Below are positions 8,633 through 18,565 of a DNA stretch of 64,000 nt, piece by piece; the stretch's first letter is position 1, and every line of letters begins with the position of its first letter. Origin of the DNA: Fangia hongkongensis FSC776 = DSM 21703 (GTDB taxonomy: Bacteria > Pseudomonadota > Gammaproteobacteria > Francisellales > Francisellaceae); the NCBI RefSeq assembly GCF_000379445.1, contig NZ_KB902240.1, positions 62,001-126,000 on the forward strand, written 5' to 3'. The notes below the pieces were generated by a model. It did no database searches and was not told the DNA's origin. It was given only the letters and a program-made list of their open reading frames with translations. Position numbers and translations under genes: made by a program.

Positions 8633-10096
8633 GTGAGTACAGATAAAAAAGCGGATATTGCAGTTGTCGGCCTTGCAGTCATGGGGCAAAATTTAATTTT
8701 AAATATGAATGATCACGGCTTTAAAGTGGTTGCCTATAATCGCACAACCAGCAAAGTAGATGAATTTTTAAATACAAGCGCGAAAGGCACAAACATTGTT
8801 GGCGCACACTCTATTCAAGAAATGGTTGATCAACTTGAGCGCCCAAGAAAAATCATGCTGATGGTAAAAGCCGGAAGTGTTGTTGATAAGTTTATTGACA
8901 GCATTATCCCATACCTTGACAAGGGCGATATTATTATAGATGGTGGCAACTCAAACTATACAGATACTGAGCGTCGCGTACATGCACTTGAAAAAAAAGG
9001 CATCTATTATATTGGTGCTGGCGTTTCAGGTGGAGAGGAAGGCGCACGCTTTGGACCTTCTTTAATGCCCGGTGGCGCCCACGCTGCTTGGCCTTATGTT
9101 AAAGATATTTTTCAAGCGATCGCTGCAAAGACACCCAATGGTGATGCATGTTGTGAATGGGTTGGAAATGGTGGTGCGGGCCACTTTGTCAAAATGGTTC
9201 ATAACGGCATTGAATATGGTGATATGCAAATTATCTCTGAAGCCTATCAATTTATGAAAGAGCATTTGGCTTTAAGTAATGATGATCTAAGCGCAACTTT
9301 TAAGGCTTGGAATAAGACTGAACTTAATAGCTATTTAATTGAAATTACTGCCAATATCTTTGCCTTTAAAGACAAAGATGGAAATTATGTAATAGACCAA
9401 ATACTTGACACCGCGGGACAAAAAGGAACGGGAAAATGGACTGGCATTAATGCACTTGAGCTTGGTGTGCCATTAACTTTAATTGCTGAGAGCGTATTTG
9501 CACGCTGTATATCGGCACAAAAATCGCTAAGAGTAGAGGCAAGCGAATCCTATCCACACAAGATTGCTAAAGCAAATACAAAAGATCACGATAATATTCT
9601 AAATGATCTGAATAAAGCACTTCTATTTGCAAAAATCACCTCCTATGCACAAGGTTATATGCTAATGCAAGAGGCATCAACCATCCATAATTGGTCGCTT
9701 AACTATGGTGATATTGCACTTATGTGGCGTGAAGGTTGCATCATTAGAAGTGTATTTCTAGAGCATATTAAAAAAGCATTTGATGCCAACCCTAAATTGA
9801 CTAATTTACTCTTGGATGGCTATTTTAAAGCGCTTATTATCGAAGCGCTGCCTTCAGCAAGAAGGATTGCCGCTAAAAGTATTGAGCTTGGTCTGCCGAT
9901 GCCTGCGCTTACCTCTGCCGTTAGCTTTTTTGATGGCTTTAGCACAAAACGATTACCTGCAAATCTGCTTCAGGCACAACGTGATTACTTTGGTGCACAT
10001 ACCTATGAAAGACTAGATAGGCCACGCGGCGAGTTTTTCCATACTGACTGGATTGGTTCAAATAGCAATGTTTCCTCTTCAAGCTATAATGTATAA
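8633..10096 (+). CDS. gnd: 6-phosphogluconate dehydrogenase, decarboxylating
   Basis: Oxidative pentose-phosphate pathway enzyme that converts 6-phosphogluconate to ribulose-5-phosphate and CO2 with NADPH formation. GTG at 8633 (487 aa) is preferred because GGAG sits 7 nt upstream; a TTG at 8627 is too close to that site. It has the dinucleotide-binding GLAVMGQNLILNMNDHGF, the NRTTSKV loop (NADP-type Arg), GGNSNYTDTERR, GAGVSGGEEGARFGPSLMPGG, and KMVHNGIEYGDMQII. The tail ends HTDWIGSNSNVSSSSYNV. The YiiX-like gene begins inside its last 8 bases. Confidence 0.96.
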   Translation: MSTDKKADIAVVGLAVMGQNLILNMNDHGFKVVAYNRTTSKVDEFLNTSAKGTNIVGAHSIQEMVDQLERPRKIMLMVKAGSVVDKFIDSIIPYLDKGDIIIDGGNSNYTDTERRVHALEKKGIYYIGAGVSGGEEGARFGPSLMPGGAHAAWPYVKDIFQAIAAKTPNGDACCEWVGNGGAGHFVKMVHNGIEYGDMQIISEAYQFMKEHLALSNDDLSATFKAWNKTELNSYLIEITANIFAFKDKDGNYVIDQILDTAGQKGTGKWTGINALELGVPLTLIAESVFARCISAQKSLRVEASESYPHKIAKANTKDHDNILNDLNKALLFAKITSYAQGYMLMQEASTIHNWSLNYGDIALMWREGCIIRSVFLEHIKKAFDANPKLTNLLLDGYFKALIIEALPSARRIAAKSIELGLPMPALTSAVSFFDGFSTKRLPANLLQAQRDYFGAHTYERLDRPRGEFFHTDWIGSNSNVSSSSYNV

Positions 10097-10802
10097 ACGC
10101 CTTTTATCACACCTACAAAGCACAATAAGCCGAGCTAAATCTCACTTTAGCCTTACTGCCATCATTGCGATTATCTTTTTAATACTTAGCAATCAAGCTT
10201 ATAGCTACGAGCCACAAAAAGGTGATTTATTATTTCAAGATCTTAACTGTGGCACCCTCTGTAATGCCATTACTACGGTGACTTATGGCTATCATAATAC
10301 CCAAATCTCTCATGTTGCAATGATTGTAAACACAGGGAAAAATCCACAAGTTATTGAAGCTATAGGTGATGAGGTTCATCTTACAGCTCTTAGCACATTT
10401 CTTCTTCGCTCGAGAGATCCAAGTGGCAATGCTCGTGTGCTTGTTGGCCGATTAAAACCACAATATCAGCACCTTATCCCAAAGGCAATTAAGATCGCAC
10501 TTAAGTGGCAAGGACTACCATACAATCGAACTTTTAATCCAGATAATCAATTTGAGGCATTCTACTGCTCTGAGCTGATCTATGATGCTTTTATGCTTGC
10601 GAATAACGGCAAGCCTATTTTCAAGCTCAATATAATGACATTTAAACAAAATGGAAAGTTTCTGCCTGAGTGGGTTCAGTACTTTAAAACACAGAAAGCC
10701 CACATCCCTGAAGGCAAATCAGGCACAAACCCAGGCATGATGTCACGATCCAAAGCAATTGATATTATCTATAGCTACAGCAACGAAATGAGAAAAGTTT
10801 AA
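10089..10802 (+). CDS. YiiX/YebB-like NlpC/P60-superfamily cysteine hydrolase
   Basis: A permuted-papain-fold hydrolase, about 237 aa from ATG 10089. That ATG overlaps the gnd stop by 8 bases, so it is probably translationally coupled. A hydrophobic signal or anchor helix (AIIAIIFLILSNQAYS) ends near residue 39, so it is probably exported. The core shows PQKGDLLFQDL, the candidate catalytic His in QISHVAMIV, and the catalytic Cys in FYCSELIYDAF. YiiX-like enzymes are predicted amidases or peptidases of the cell envelope, with substrate unknown. It converges on aroB with a 4-bp overlap. Confidence 0.78.
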   Translation: MYKRLLSHLQSTISRAKSHFSLTAIIAIIFLILSNQAYSYEPQKGDLLFQDLNCGTLCNAITTVTYGYHNTQISHVAMIVNTGKNPQVIEAIGDEVHLTALSTFLLRSRDPSGNARVLVGRLKPQYQHLIPKAIKIALKWQGLPYNRTFNPDNQFEAFYCSELIYDAFMLANNGKPIFKLNIMTFKQNGKFLPEWVQYFKTQKAHIPEGKSGTNPGMMSRSKAIDIIYSYSNEMRKV

Positions 10803-11890
10803 ACAAACACCTCTGTCTCTAAGAAGATTTTAAGCTTCTCCATTGAGATCGTTTTATCAACACGCGCTTGACCAATGCCACCGAGTAAGACAAATGTGAT
10901 ATTCTTCCCATCGACATTTTTCTTATCTCTTAGCATCGCTGCAACAAAGGCTTCTTGATCAATGCCCTCTGGCATCTCAACTGGGATTAAAAGCGCTTGC
11001 AGCAAATTGCTAATCCTTTTGACCACATCGGCATTCACTAACCCAAGCTGATAAGAGAATTTAGCAGCAATAACCATTCCAACACCAACGGCCTCGCCGT
11101 GCCTTAATCCTGTGTAATTCTGACAGCATTCAATACCGTGACCAAAGGTGTGCCCCAAATTTAAAAGCGCACGAACGCCAGTTTTTTCAAGCTCATCCGC
11201 TTTAACTACTTCAGCCTTAAGCGCACAACTTCTTGCAATGATATAACTCAACACACTAGGATCTTTAGCTCGTATTTCTGTAACATGCTTTTCCAAATAA
11301 TCAAAAAACACACCATCAATAATACAGCCATATTTCACAACTTCTGCAAGCCCTGCCCTATACTCTCTATCAGAAAGCGTATCAAGCACATTTGTTGCTG
11401 TGTAAACCAGCTGTGGCTGAAAAAAAGCGCCAATCATATTCTTCCCCAAGAGATGATTAATCGCCGTTTTGCCACCCACTGAAGAGTCTACCTGAGATAA
11501 TAAGGTGGTTGGGACTTGAATGACCGACACACCTCGCAGGTAGGTTGCCGCTGCAAAACCTGTAATATCACCAATAACACCACCACCAAGTGCAACTAAA
11601 ACACACTCACGAGTGTAGTTATTTTTAAGTAATATTTGATAAATTTGATTTAATGATTCATGGCTTTTATATTGCTCACCATCTTTAAGCTCACAGAGTA
11701 AAAAAGAACTTGCTTGAGAAGAAAGCTCAGCTTCCATCTTTGCATAAAAAAGCGTTTTCACCGTATCATTTGTTACCACTAAAACCTGCTTTTTAGCAAT
11801 AAAAGGAATAAGCGGCGAAAAATCCATTTGAGCGTCAATCAAGACCTCATAACTTGGCTTACCCTTTGGGCTTACCAAGACTTTTTTCAT
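10799..11890 (-). CDS. aroB: 3-dehydroquinate synthase
   Basis: Second step of the shikimate pathway: DAHP to 3-dehydroquinate, NAD and Zn dependent. 363 aa from ATG 11890; an in-frame TTG three bases upstream is ignored. Hallmarks are ALGGGVIGDITGFAAATYLRG, QVPTTLLSQVDSSVGGKTAIN, KNMIGAFFQP, and the zinc ligands in LNLGHTFGHGIE and LRHGEAVGVGM. The ATG shares a base with the aroK stop (TGATG), the usual aroK-aroB coupling. Confidence 0.97.
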   Translation of the reverse strand: MKKVLVSPKGKPSYEVLIDAQMDFSPLIPFIAKKQVLVVTNDTVKTLFYAKMEAELSSQASSFLLCELKDGEQYKSHESLNQIYQILLKNNYTRECVLVALGGGVIGDITGFAAATYLRGVSVIQVPTTLLSQVDSSVGGKTAINHLLGKNMIGAFFQPQLVYTATNVLDTLSDREYRAGLAEVVKYGCIIDGVFFDYLEKHVTEIRAKDPSVLSYIIARSCALKAEVVKADELEKTGVRALLNLGHTFGHGIECCQNYTGLRHGEAVGVGMVIAAKFSYQLGLVNADVVKRISNLLQALLIPVEMPEGIDQEAFVAAMLRDKKNVDGKNITFVLLGGIGQARVDKTISMEKLKIFLETEVFV

Positions 11891-12414
11891 CAAACTGCCT
11901 CTTCCATTAGCAAGTTTGTTATTTTTTGCACAACATTACGTACTGTTGTTTCGCTGGTTTCAATTGTAATATCTGCAATTTCACGATACAAAGGCTCACG
12001 CTCTGCCATCAATTTTTTCAACTGCGCTTCTTTATCATCAACCTGTAATAATGGACGCTTTTTATCTTTTGCCGTTCTTTCAAGCTGCTGCTCAACAGAA
12101 GCTTGCAAATACACAACCTTCCCACGCGATGATAATAAAGTACGGTTCTCTGGCAGCAAAATAGCCCCACCGCCTGTCGCTAAAACAATCCCTTGTCTTT
12201 TTGCTAAATCACTTAGCACTTCCTGCTCACGTCGTCTAAAACCTTCTTCTCCCTCGATATCAAAAATCCAGTCTATATCAACACCACAGCGTTGTTCAAT
12301 TTCTCTATCTGAATCAACAAAATCAAGTTTCAGCTCATTTGACAGCTGGCGCCCTATTGTACTTTTACCAGCACCTACAGGACCTATCAAAAAAACATTT
12401 TGTGTTATGATCAT
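11890..12414 (-). CDS. aroK: Shikimate kinase
   Basis: Phosphorylates shikimate at the 3-position. 174 aa. The Walker A loop is GPVGAGKS (11-18). The shikimate-binding DSDREIE, the FRRREQEVL block, the GGGA loop of [12 protein letters not shown], and the lid Arg in KKRPLLQ are all in place. It is first in the aroK-aroB pair, with a one-base overlap. Upstream lies a 374-bp divergent region containing the lptF promoter and leader. Confidence 0.96.
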   Translation of the reverse strand: MIITQNVFLIGPVGAGKSTIGRQLSNELKLDFVDSDREIEQRCGVDIDWIFDIEGEEGFRRREQEVLSDLAKRQGIVLATGGGAILLPENRTLLSSRGKVVYLQASVEQQLERTAKDKKRPLLQVDDKEAQLKKLMAEREPLYREIADITIETSETTVRNVVQKITNLLMEEAV

Positions 12415-12589
12415 ATTTCTCTACATTACTTTAATTTGGATTAAACACATTCAGACCCATATATCCATAGGCGATCAATGGACAGCCATTTTTCGCAACC
12501 CACATAAAATACACAAAAATGCTTTTATTCGCAAGTATTATCCGCTTTTAAACACATTATCCTCATCCAATCCATACATTAAAAAAGGA

Positions 12590-12619
12590 TTGCAAAAAAC
12601 GCTGTTTTTCCACGATAAT
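12590..12619 (+). promoter_or_regulatory. Sigma-70 promoter of the lptF-lptG transcript
   Basis: TTGCAA (12590-12595), an 18-nt spacer and GATAAT (12614-12619). Transcription should start near 12626, giving a leader of about 160 nt before the lptF TTG codon. Confidence 0.5.
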
Positions 12620-12657
12620 AATGTACAATATTGTGTTGAGCATTAATTTAACAGCGC

Positions 12658-12748
12658 CCAAGTTATTGTAACCAAAGATCGAGTGATTAGATAGCCCATC
12701 GATCAGCAAAAACTTGGCCTTTATACCAACGCCTCTTAGGTTAGAGGC
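12658..12748 (+). promoter_or_regulatory. Structured leader of lptF (three stems)
   Basis: An outer stem CCAAGTT (12658-12664)/AACTTGG (12711-12717) encloses an inner stem GATCGA (12677-12682)/TCGATC (12699-12704). A separate hairpin GCCTCT (12731-12736)/AGAGGC (12743-12748) follows. All arms pair perfectly. There is no T-run, so it is not a terminator. It could be a cis-regulatory RNA for the LPS transporter or a small RNA in its own right. The rest of the 12415-12788 gap shows no gene. Confidence 0.45.
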
Positions 12749-12788
12749 ACGTTAGTAAATTGCGCTAATAAACTTAGGGTAACCACGG

Positions 12789-13871
12789 TTGATTTTACAA
12801 CGCTATTTAAATCGCGAACTTGTCAATATGACAACCGCCATCATTTTCATATTGCTATTAATTGTCATTAGCAACATGTTTGTTCGTTATCTTTCCATTG
12901 TCTCTGGTGGAAATATCGAAGCCGATGCTATTTTTAAGATGATTGCTGTGATGCTGCCCAAGTATATTGCTTATCTGTTACCAATTAGCTTCTTTTTTGC
13001 CATCTTACTGGTATATGGCAAACTTTTTGCTAACAATGAGCTATTTGTCGCATTTGCTTGTGGTACCAGCTGGTTTCGATTATTAAAAATCATTATGATC
13101 CCGGCATTGTCGCTTTTTATTATTGAGCTTATTCTGACCCTATTTATTCTTCCCAAAATGGATCAAAGCTACTTCCTTGTGCAAAAAACGACAACCAAGA
13201 ACTCACTGATTAGCTTTATTCAACCCGGAAAAATCATCCCCTTTAATGATGGGAAGCAAGTGGTCTATACAAAATCGACTGATCGTGATGGTGATATGCA
13301 TGATATTTTCATTTATCAAAAGCGCCCAGATAATCGAAGTACTATTATTACTGCTCCTACAGGTTATGCTGAAACACAGACTGATGGCAATCAGTATCTT
13401 GTACTTGAAAATGGACATTATTATGATGTCACCCCCGGTAATATTGTTGTCCAAAAAGGTAAGTTTACAAAAGCCACCCAATTTCTCTCTGGCAAGGTAA
13501 CCCTAGGAAACAACAGCTCCATTGACTCTGTGCCAACCAGTCAGTTAATTGGCTCAAATGATTTACAATATAAAGCAGAGCTGCAATGGCGATTGAGCTT
13601 TCCGATTGCAATTTTAATCTCCACACTCATTGCCCTTGCCCTTTGCAGGATGCGCCCAAGACAAAATCGCTATAGTAAAATTATTCCTGCGATTTTAATT
13701 TTTATTATCTACTTCAACTTCATATCACTATCAAAAACATGGCTCGCAAATGGAACAGTTCCAACCTGGATCGGCATTTGGTGGGTGCATATACTCTTTG
13801 GTGGAGTGATGCTTGTTATTCTCAAGCGCTACAATGGAAAAAATAGATACAAAGAGGTTAAAGCACTATGA
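12789..13871 (+). CDS. lptF: LPS export ABC transporter permease LptF
   Basis: Half of the LptFG inner-membrane permease that loads lipopolysaccharide onto the Lpt bridge. 360 aa. The start is an unusual TTG at 12789, with AGGG 9 nt upstream, and the encoded MILQRYLNREL matches the family's first residues, so no other start fits. Three N-terminal helices, a periplasmic beta-jellyroll (about 140-260) and three C-terminal helices give the YjgP/YjgQ layout. It overlaps lptG by 4 bases (ATGA). A structured leader precedes it. Confidence 0.93.
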   Translation: MILQRYLNRELVNMTTAIIFILLLIVISNMFVRYLSIVSGGNIEADAIFKMIAVMLPKYIAYLLPISFFFAILLVYGKLFANNELFVAFACGTSWFRLLKIIMIPALSLFIIELILTLFILPKMDQSYFLVQKTTTKNSLISFIQPGKIIPFNDGKQVVYTKSTDRDGDMHDIFIYQKRPDNRSTIITAPTGYAETQTDGNQYLVLENGHYYDVTPGNIVVQKGKFTKATQFLSGKVTLGNNSSIDSVPTSQLIGSNDLQYKAELQWRLSFPIAILISTLIALALCRMRPRQNRYSKIIPAILIFIIYFNFISLSKTWLANGTVPTWIGIWWVHILFGGVMLVILKRYNGKNRYKEVKAL

Positions 13872-14938
13872 GAAAACTTACTCTCTATGTCGCCTCAACG
13901 GTTCTTTACACCTCATTTATTATGATTTTGGCGTTAACCGCGATTTTTTTTATTTTTACTTATATCAACCAAGCTGGTGATATTGGTCAGGGAAACTATA
14001 GCGCACTAGATGCTTTTTTATTTGTGCTATATGATGCACCAGCAAATATTTATCTGATCATGCCGGTCTGTGCTCTTTTAGGTGGAATGATGGGACTTGG
14101 ACTGCTAGCACATAATAGTGAGCTGATTGTCATGCGCGCCTCAGGCCAGTCTATTGCCCAAATTGCAAAAGGGGTGTTGCTTGCAGCCTCAATTTTAGCG
14201 CTTTTAACTTTTTTGATGGGCGCCTATATCGCACCGTATTTCCAGAAAAAAGCCGCTGTGAACAAAACACTTGCCACAGGCGGCAATCAAGCGCTTGTCC
14301 TCTATGACACACAATCTATCTGGGTACGTGAAGGAAACTCATTTATCCATGTTGGCAAAAATGAACCCAATGGACAATTACGCAATATCACACGTTTTGA
14401 GGTCAGTAATAATGAGCTTGATGCCGTGTCATTTGGAAAAAATGCTGAGTACAAAGGCAAACAATGGCATGTTCAAGATGTGAATATAACTAAAATCAAT
14501 CAACAAAGTGCATCTACCGAACATAAAGCTCAAGATATCTGGAATAACCTTTTACCGCCTTCACTTTTAAAAATTATCACCTCTAATACAGATTATCTTA
14601 ATTTAAATGAGCTCGTTGACTATATAAAAGCAAATAAAGAAGAATCGCAAAGCGCCAATCGAATCTGGCTTAAGTTTTGGCAAATGTTCTTTCAGCCTCT
14701 TTCACTTTTGATTCTCATGCTTATTTCCGTTCCATTCTCTCTTGGATCACAGCGCTCCAGCGCCATGGGTTATAAACTTGTTCTTGGCATGCTATTTGGC
14801 TTTTCATTCTATATTATCAACCAAACCTTTGGTCCCTTTAGCCTTGTATACAACCTCCCAGCGTTTTTAGGCGCTGCGATACCAAGTTTTATCTTCTTGA
14901 TATTGTTGGCTTTTTTATTTTGGAAAATGAAAGAATAG
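13868..14938 (+). CDS. lptG: LPS export ABC transporter permease LptG
   Basis: Partner of LptF. 356 aa with the same three-helix, periplasmic domain, three-helix layout. The first part includes the family's NSELIVMRASGQSIAQIAKG coupling-helix region, which contacts the LptB ATPase. The start codon lies inside the lptF stop (ATGA overlap), ensuring balanced translation. rsmD follows 8 bp after. LptB and the bridge proteins LptA and LptC are not in this window. Confidence 0.93.
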   Translation: MRKLTLYVASTVLYTSFIMILALTAIFFIFTYINQAGDIGQGNYSALDAFLFVLYDAPANIYLIMPVCALLGGMMGLGLLAHNSELIVMRASGQSIAQIAKGVLLAASILALLTFLMGAYIAPYFQKKAAVNKTLATGGNQALVLYDTQSIWVREGNSFIHVGKNEPNGQLRNITRFEVSNNELDAVSFGKNAEYKGKQWHVQDVNITKINQQSASTEHKAQDIWNNLLPPSLLKIITSNTDYLNLNELVDYIKANKEESQSANRIWLKFWQMFFQPLSLLILMLISVPFSLGSQRSSAMGYKLVLGMLFGFSFYIINQTFGPFSLVYNLPAFLGAAIPSFIFLILLAFLFWKMKE

Positions 14939-14946
14939 CGATTCAA

Positions 14947-15522
14947 ATGAAAAAGCAAGTTAAAAACCCTAATGGTTATCGCACTCTTCGCATTATTGCT
15001 GGCAAGTTTAAAGCAAGAAAATGCATTTTCCCTAATCAGATCGAAGGCTTAAGACCAACACAAGATCGTGTGCGAGAAACACTATTTAATTGGCTAATGG
15101 GCAGCGTTATTGATGCTAAATGTCTCGATGCGTTTGCTGGTAGCGGCGCACTTGGATTAGAAGCACTCTCGCGTGGCGCAAAATCCTGTCACTTTGTCGA
15201 GAAAAATAAACATGCCATCCATACACTTAAAGAAAACTGCCTCAGACTTAATATTAATAACGTAAAAATCACACAAACTGATGCACTAAGCATATTGGCT
15301 AGTGATGTTAACTATAATCTTATTTTCTTGGATCCGCCATTTGCTGGAAATATACTTGAGGCAGCATTAGATATTATTTTAAAGAATCAGAACGTTGACA
15401 GTAGCACACTTATTTATATTGAGTGCGCTAAAGAAAGCACCCCTCCAATCCTTGCGCAATTTACTGCCTATAAATCCGCTTCGACCAGTAATGTATTTTT
15501 TGCCTTAATTCATAAGAATTAA
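14947..15522 (+). CDS. rsmD: 16S rRNA (guanine966-N2)-methyltransferase
   Basis: Methylates G966 of 16S rRNA. 191 aa from ATG 14947; an in-frame TTG at 14920 lies inside lptG and is rejected. Motifs are RIIAGKFKARK, LRPTQDRVRETLFNWL, the SAM-binding CLDAFAGSGALGLEALSRGA, and the catalytic DPPF in NLIFLDPPFAG. It sits 8 bp after lptG and is probably in the same transcript. Confidence 0.93.
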   Translation: MKKQVKNPNGYRTLRIIAGKFKARKCIFPNQIEGLRPTQDRVRETLFNWLMGSVIDAKCLDAFAGSGALGLEALSRGAKSCHFVEKNKHAIHTLKENCLRLNINNVKITQTDALSILASDVNYNLIFLDPPFAGNILEAALDIILKNQNVDSSTLIYIECAKESTPPILAQFTAYKSASTSNVFFALIHKN

Positions 15523-15527
15523 AAGCT

Positions 15528-15555
15528 TTGCCTTATAAATAAAATCCGCTAATAT
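15528..15555 (+). promoter_or_regulatory. Promoter of the TRIC-type channel gene
   Basis: TTGCCT (15528-15533), a 16-nt spacer and TAATAT (15550-15555), 43 bp upstream of the start codon. Confidence 0.45.
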
Positions 15556-15597
15556 ACGCAAATTCTGAACACCATTTAATTACGAAGAAGCAACCCC

Positions 15598-16266
15598 ATG
15601 GATATTCTGGCCAATAAAGTTATGGTATTTACCATTCTCTATGTTATCGGCATCGCTGCTGAAAGCATTACCGGAACAATCTCTGCCGGCAGGAAAAATA
15701 TGGATGTGTTTGGTGTGATCACCATTGCAACTATTACAGCATTAGGTGGTGGGACGGTACGCGATGTGTTACTTGGCTATTACCCGCTGACTTGGGTTGC
15801 TCATCCGGAGTATATCATTGTCACTTTTATTGCTTCAGTCGTCGCAATGCTGATTGTTCAACATGTGGTTCGCCTTCATAAACTGTTTTTAATTGTAGAT
15901 GCATTAGGGCTTGTTACTTTTGCTTATATTGGTAGTGACATTGGCTATCAAATAGCAATTCACAGTGCTTACAGCCAGAATTTTCAACTGATTGGAACCA
16001 TTATTATTGCGATGATTATGGCCATTATTACCGGCATCTCAGGTGGCGTATTACGAGATATATTATGCAATGATGTCCCACTTGTGTTTCAAGCTGAACT
16101 CTATGCCATCGTTGCCGCTATTGTTGGCATTTTACATACTTTAACGATGTATTATCATATCGATAATCTTTTAACTGCCCTTATTATTGTGATTATCGGC
16201 TTTACGCTTCGTTTATTGGCTATTTTCAAAAATTGGCATTTGCCTAAAATTAAATATTTTACTTAA
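15598..16266 (+). CDS. Trimeric intracellular cation channel family protein (YicG/YadS-like)
   Basis: A 222-aa membrane protein made of two homologous three-helix repeats, each carrying the TRIC motif. The first repeat has AISAGRKNMDVFGV-like TISAGRKNMDVFGV and ALGGGTVRDVLLG. The second has ITGISGGVLRDILCNDVPLV. These GGG-x-RD glycine kinks line the pore in bacterial TRIC homologues, which form potassium-permeable trimers. Physiological role in bacteria is unclear, and some relatives affect glycine uptake. It has its own promoter and stands between rsmD and purB. Confidence 0.85.
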   Translation: MDILANKVMVFTILYVIGIAAESITGTISAGRKNMDVFGVITIATITALGGGTVRDVLLGYYPLTWVAHPEYIIVTFIASVVAMLIVQHVVRLHKLFLIVDALGLVTFAYIGSDIGYQIAIHSAYSQNFQLIGTIIIAMIMAIITGISGGVLRDILCNDVPLVFQAELYAIVAAIVGILHTLTMYYHIDNLLTALIIVIIGFTLRLLAIFKNWHLPKIKYFT

Positions 16267-16329
16267 CAGCCCTCCCATTTATTCACATTTTTGTTACAAT
16301 CAATGCCACTTTAATATTGGATAAACTAA

Positions 16330-17700
<1,371 letters not shown>

Positions 17701-17712
17701 GAAACAACTATA

Positions 17713-18552
17713 ATGGAAAGTACTCAAAATGATGTTATCAGCATCAGTGACTTGCTGATTGTTTTGATCAAACGCATAAAACTATGGCTCACTATTTTTA
17801 TTTTAGGCAGCCTCTTTAGCATTATTTATGGCGCCTTACATAAAGATAATTATGCCTACAGCGCTTTAATTAAAGGCCCTAGCTATTTAAGTAATGGTCA
17901 AATGCAATATATTATCAGTGATAGTAATTTCACAGCACTGATTCAACTTTATCTCCACCAATATAAATTAAAAAACCCAAAAGCAGCGCTGATTGATCAG
18001 TTGACTCTCGACTCTGACACCTTAAGTTTGAAAGTGACTGCTAAAGAAAAGCAAAAACAGGCAGTTGATGCCCTTATTGACAACTTTGTTCAATTTGTTG
18101 CTAACTCAGCTGATTATAATATGCAAATTAATAACTGGAGTAAGAATGTAAAGTACAATATTAGCCTTTTGGAAAAGCAAAATTTGTACTATCAAAGAAA
18201 TGAGAAAAACTTACAAGACTCTCTTAAGCGCTTAACTCAAAGCAATGATATTGGCAGCGTAAATGGACAAGCCTTGTTAAATAATCTTTCACAGACAGTG
18301 ATTGCCTATCAAGACCGCGTCTTTAATAATAATACGAATATCCAACGCTATAAATCTCAGCTGCAATCACTTAATACAGCACCTTATATTCTAGAAACAC
18401 CACTGAGATCTCTAAAACCACAGGGACTTACCTCAGCAGTTATCGCGATTTTAGGGGTAATCTTATCGTTAATTCTTGCAACAGCTATTATTTTTGTCAT
18501 CGAATTTATTAGTAATACAAAAACAGAAGTCAAATCAAAGCTGAGTAAATAA
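17713..18552 (+). CDS. Wzz-like polysaccharide chain-length determinant protein
   Basis: 279 aa. An N-terminal helix (about 24-45) and a C-terminal helix (about 240-265) flank a periplasmic domain with coiled-coil character around 140-225 (KQNLYYQRNEKNLQDSLKRL). An ISISDLLIVLIKRIKLWL start and a proline-containing SLKPQGL before the second helix fit the Wzz/PCP family, which sets O-antigen or capsule chain length. No polymerase or glycosyltransferases are nearby, so the polymer it governs is unknown. AGGA lies 12 nt upstream of the ATG. It follows purB by 12 bp. Confidence 0.72.
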   Translation: MESTQNDVISISDLLIVLIKRIKLWLTIFILGSLFSIIYGALHKDNYAYSALIKGPSYLSNGQMQYIISDSNFTALIQLYLHQYKLKNPKAALIDQLTLDSDTLSLKVTAKEKQKQAVDALIDNFVQFVANSADYNMQINNWSKNVKYNISLLEKQNLYYQRNEKNLQDSLKRLTQSNDIGSVNGQALLNNLSQTVIAYQDRVFNNNTNIQRYKSQLQSLNTAPYILETPLRSLKPQGLTSAVIAILGVILSLILATAIIFVIEFISNTKTEVKSKLSK

Positions 18553-18565
18553 TACTTAAATACGG

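Noticed and set aside
11828-12646. A 272-codon forward frame over aroK and the lptF leader
   Set aside because: It lies antisense to aroK, whose family motifs are complete. The frame's composition is Ser/Ile-rich noise with no domain, so it is a shadow.
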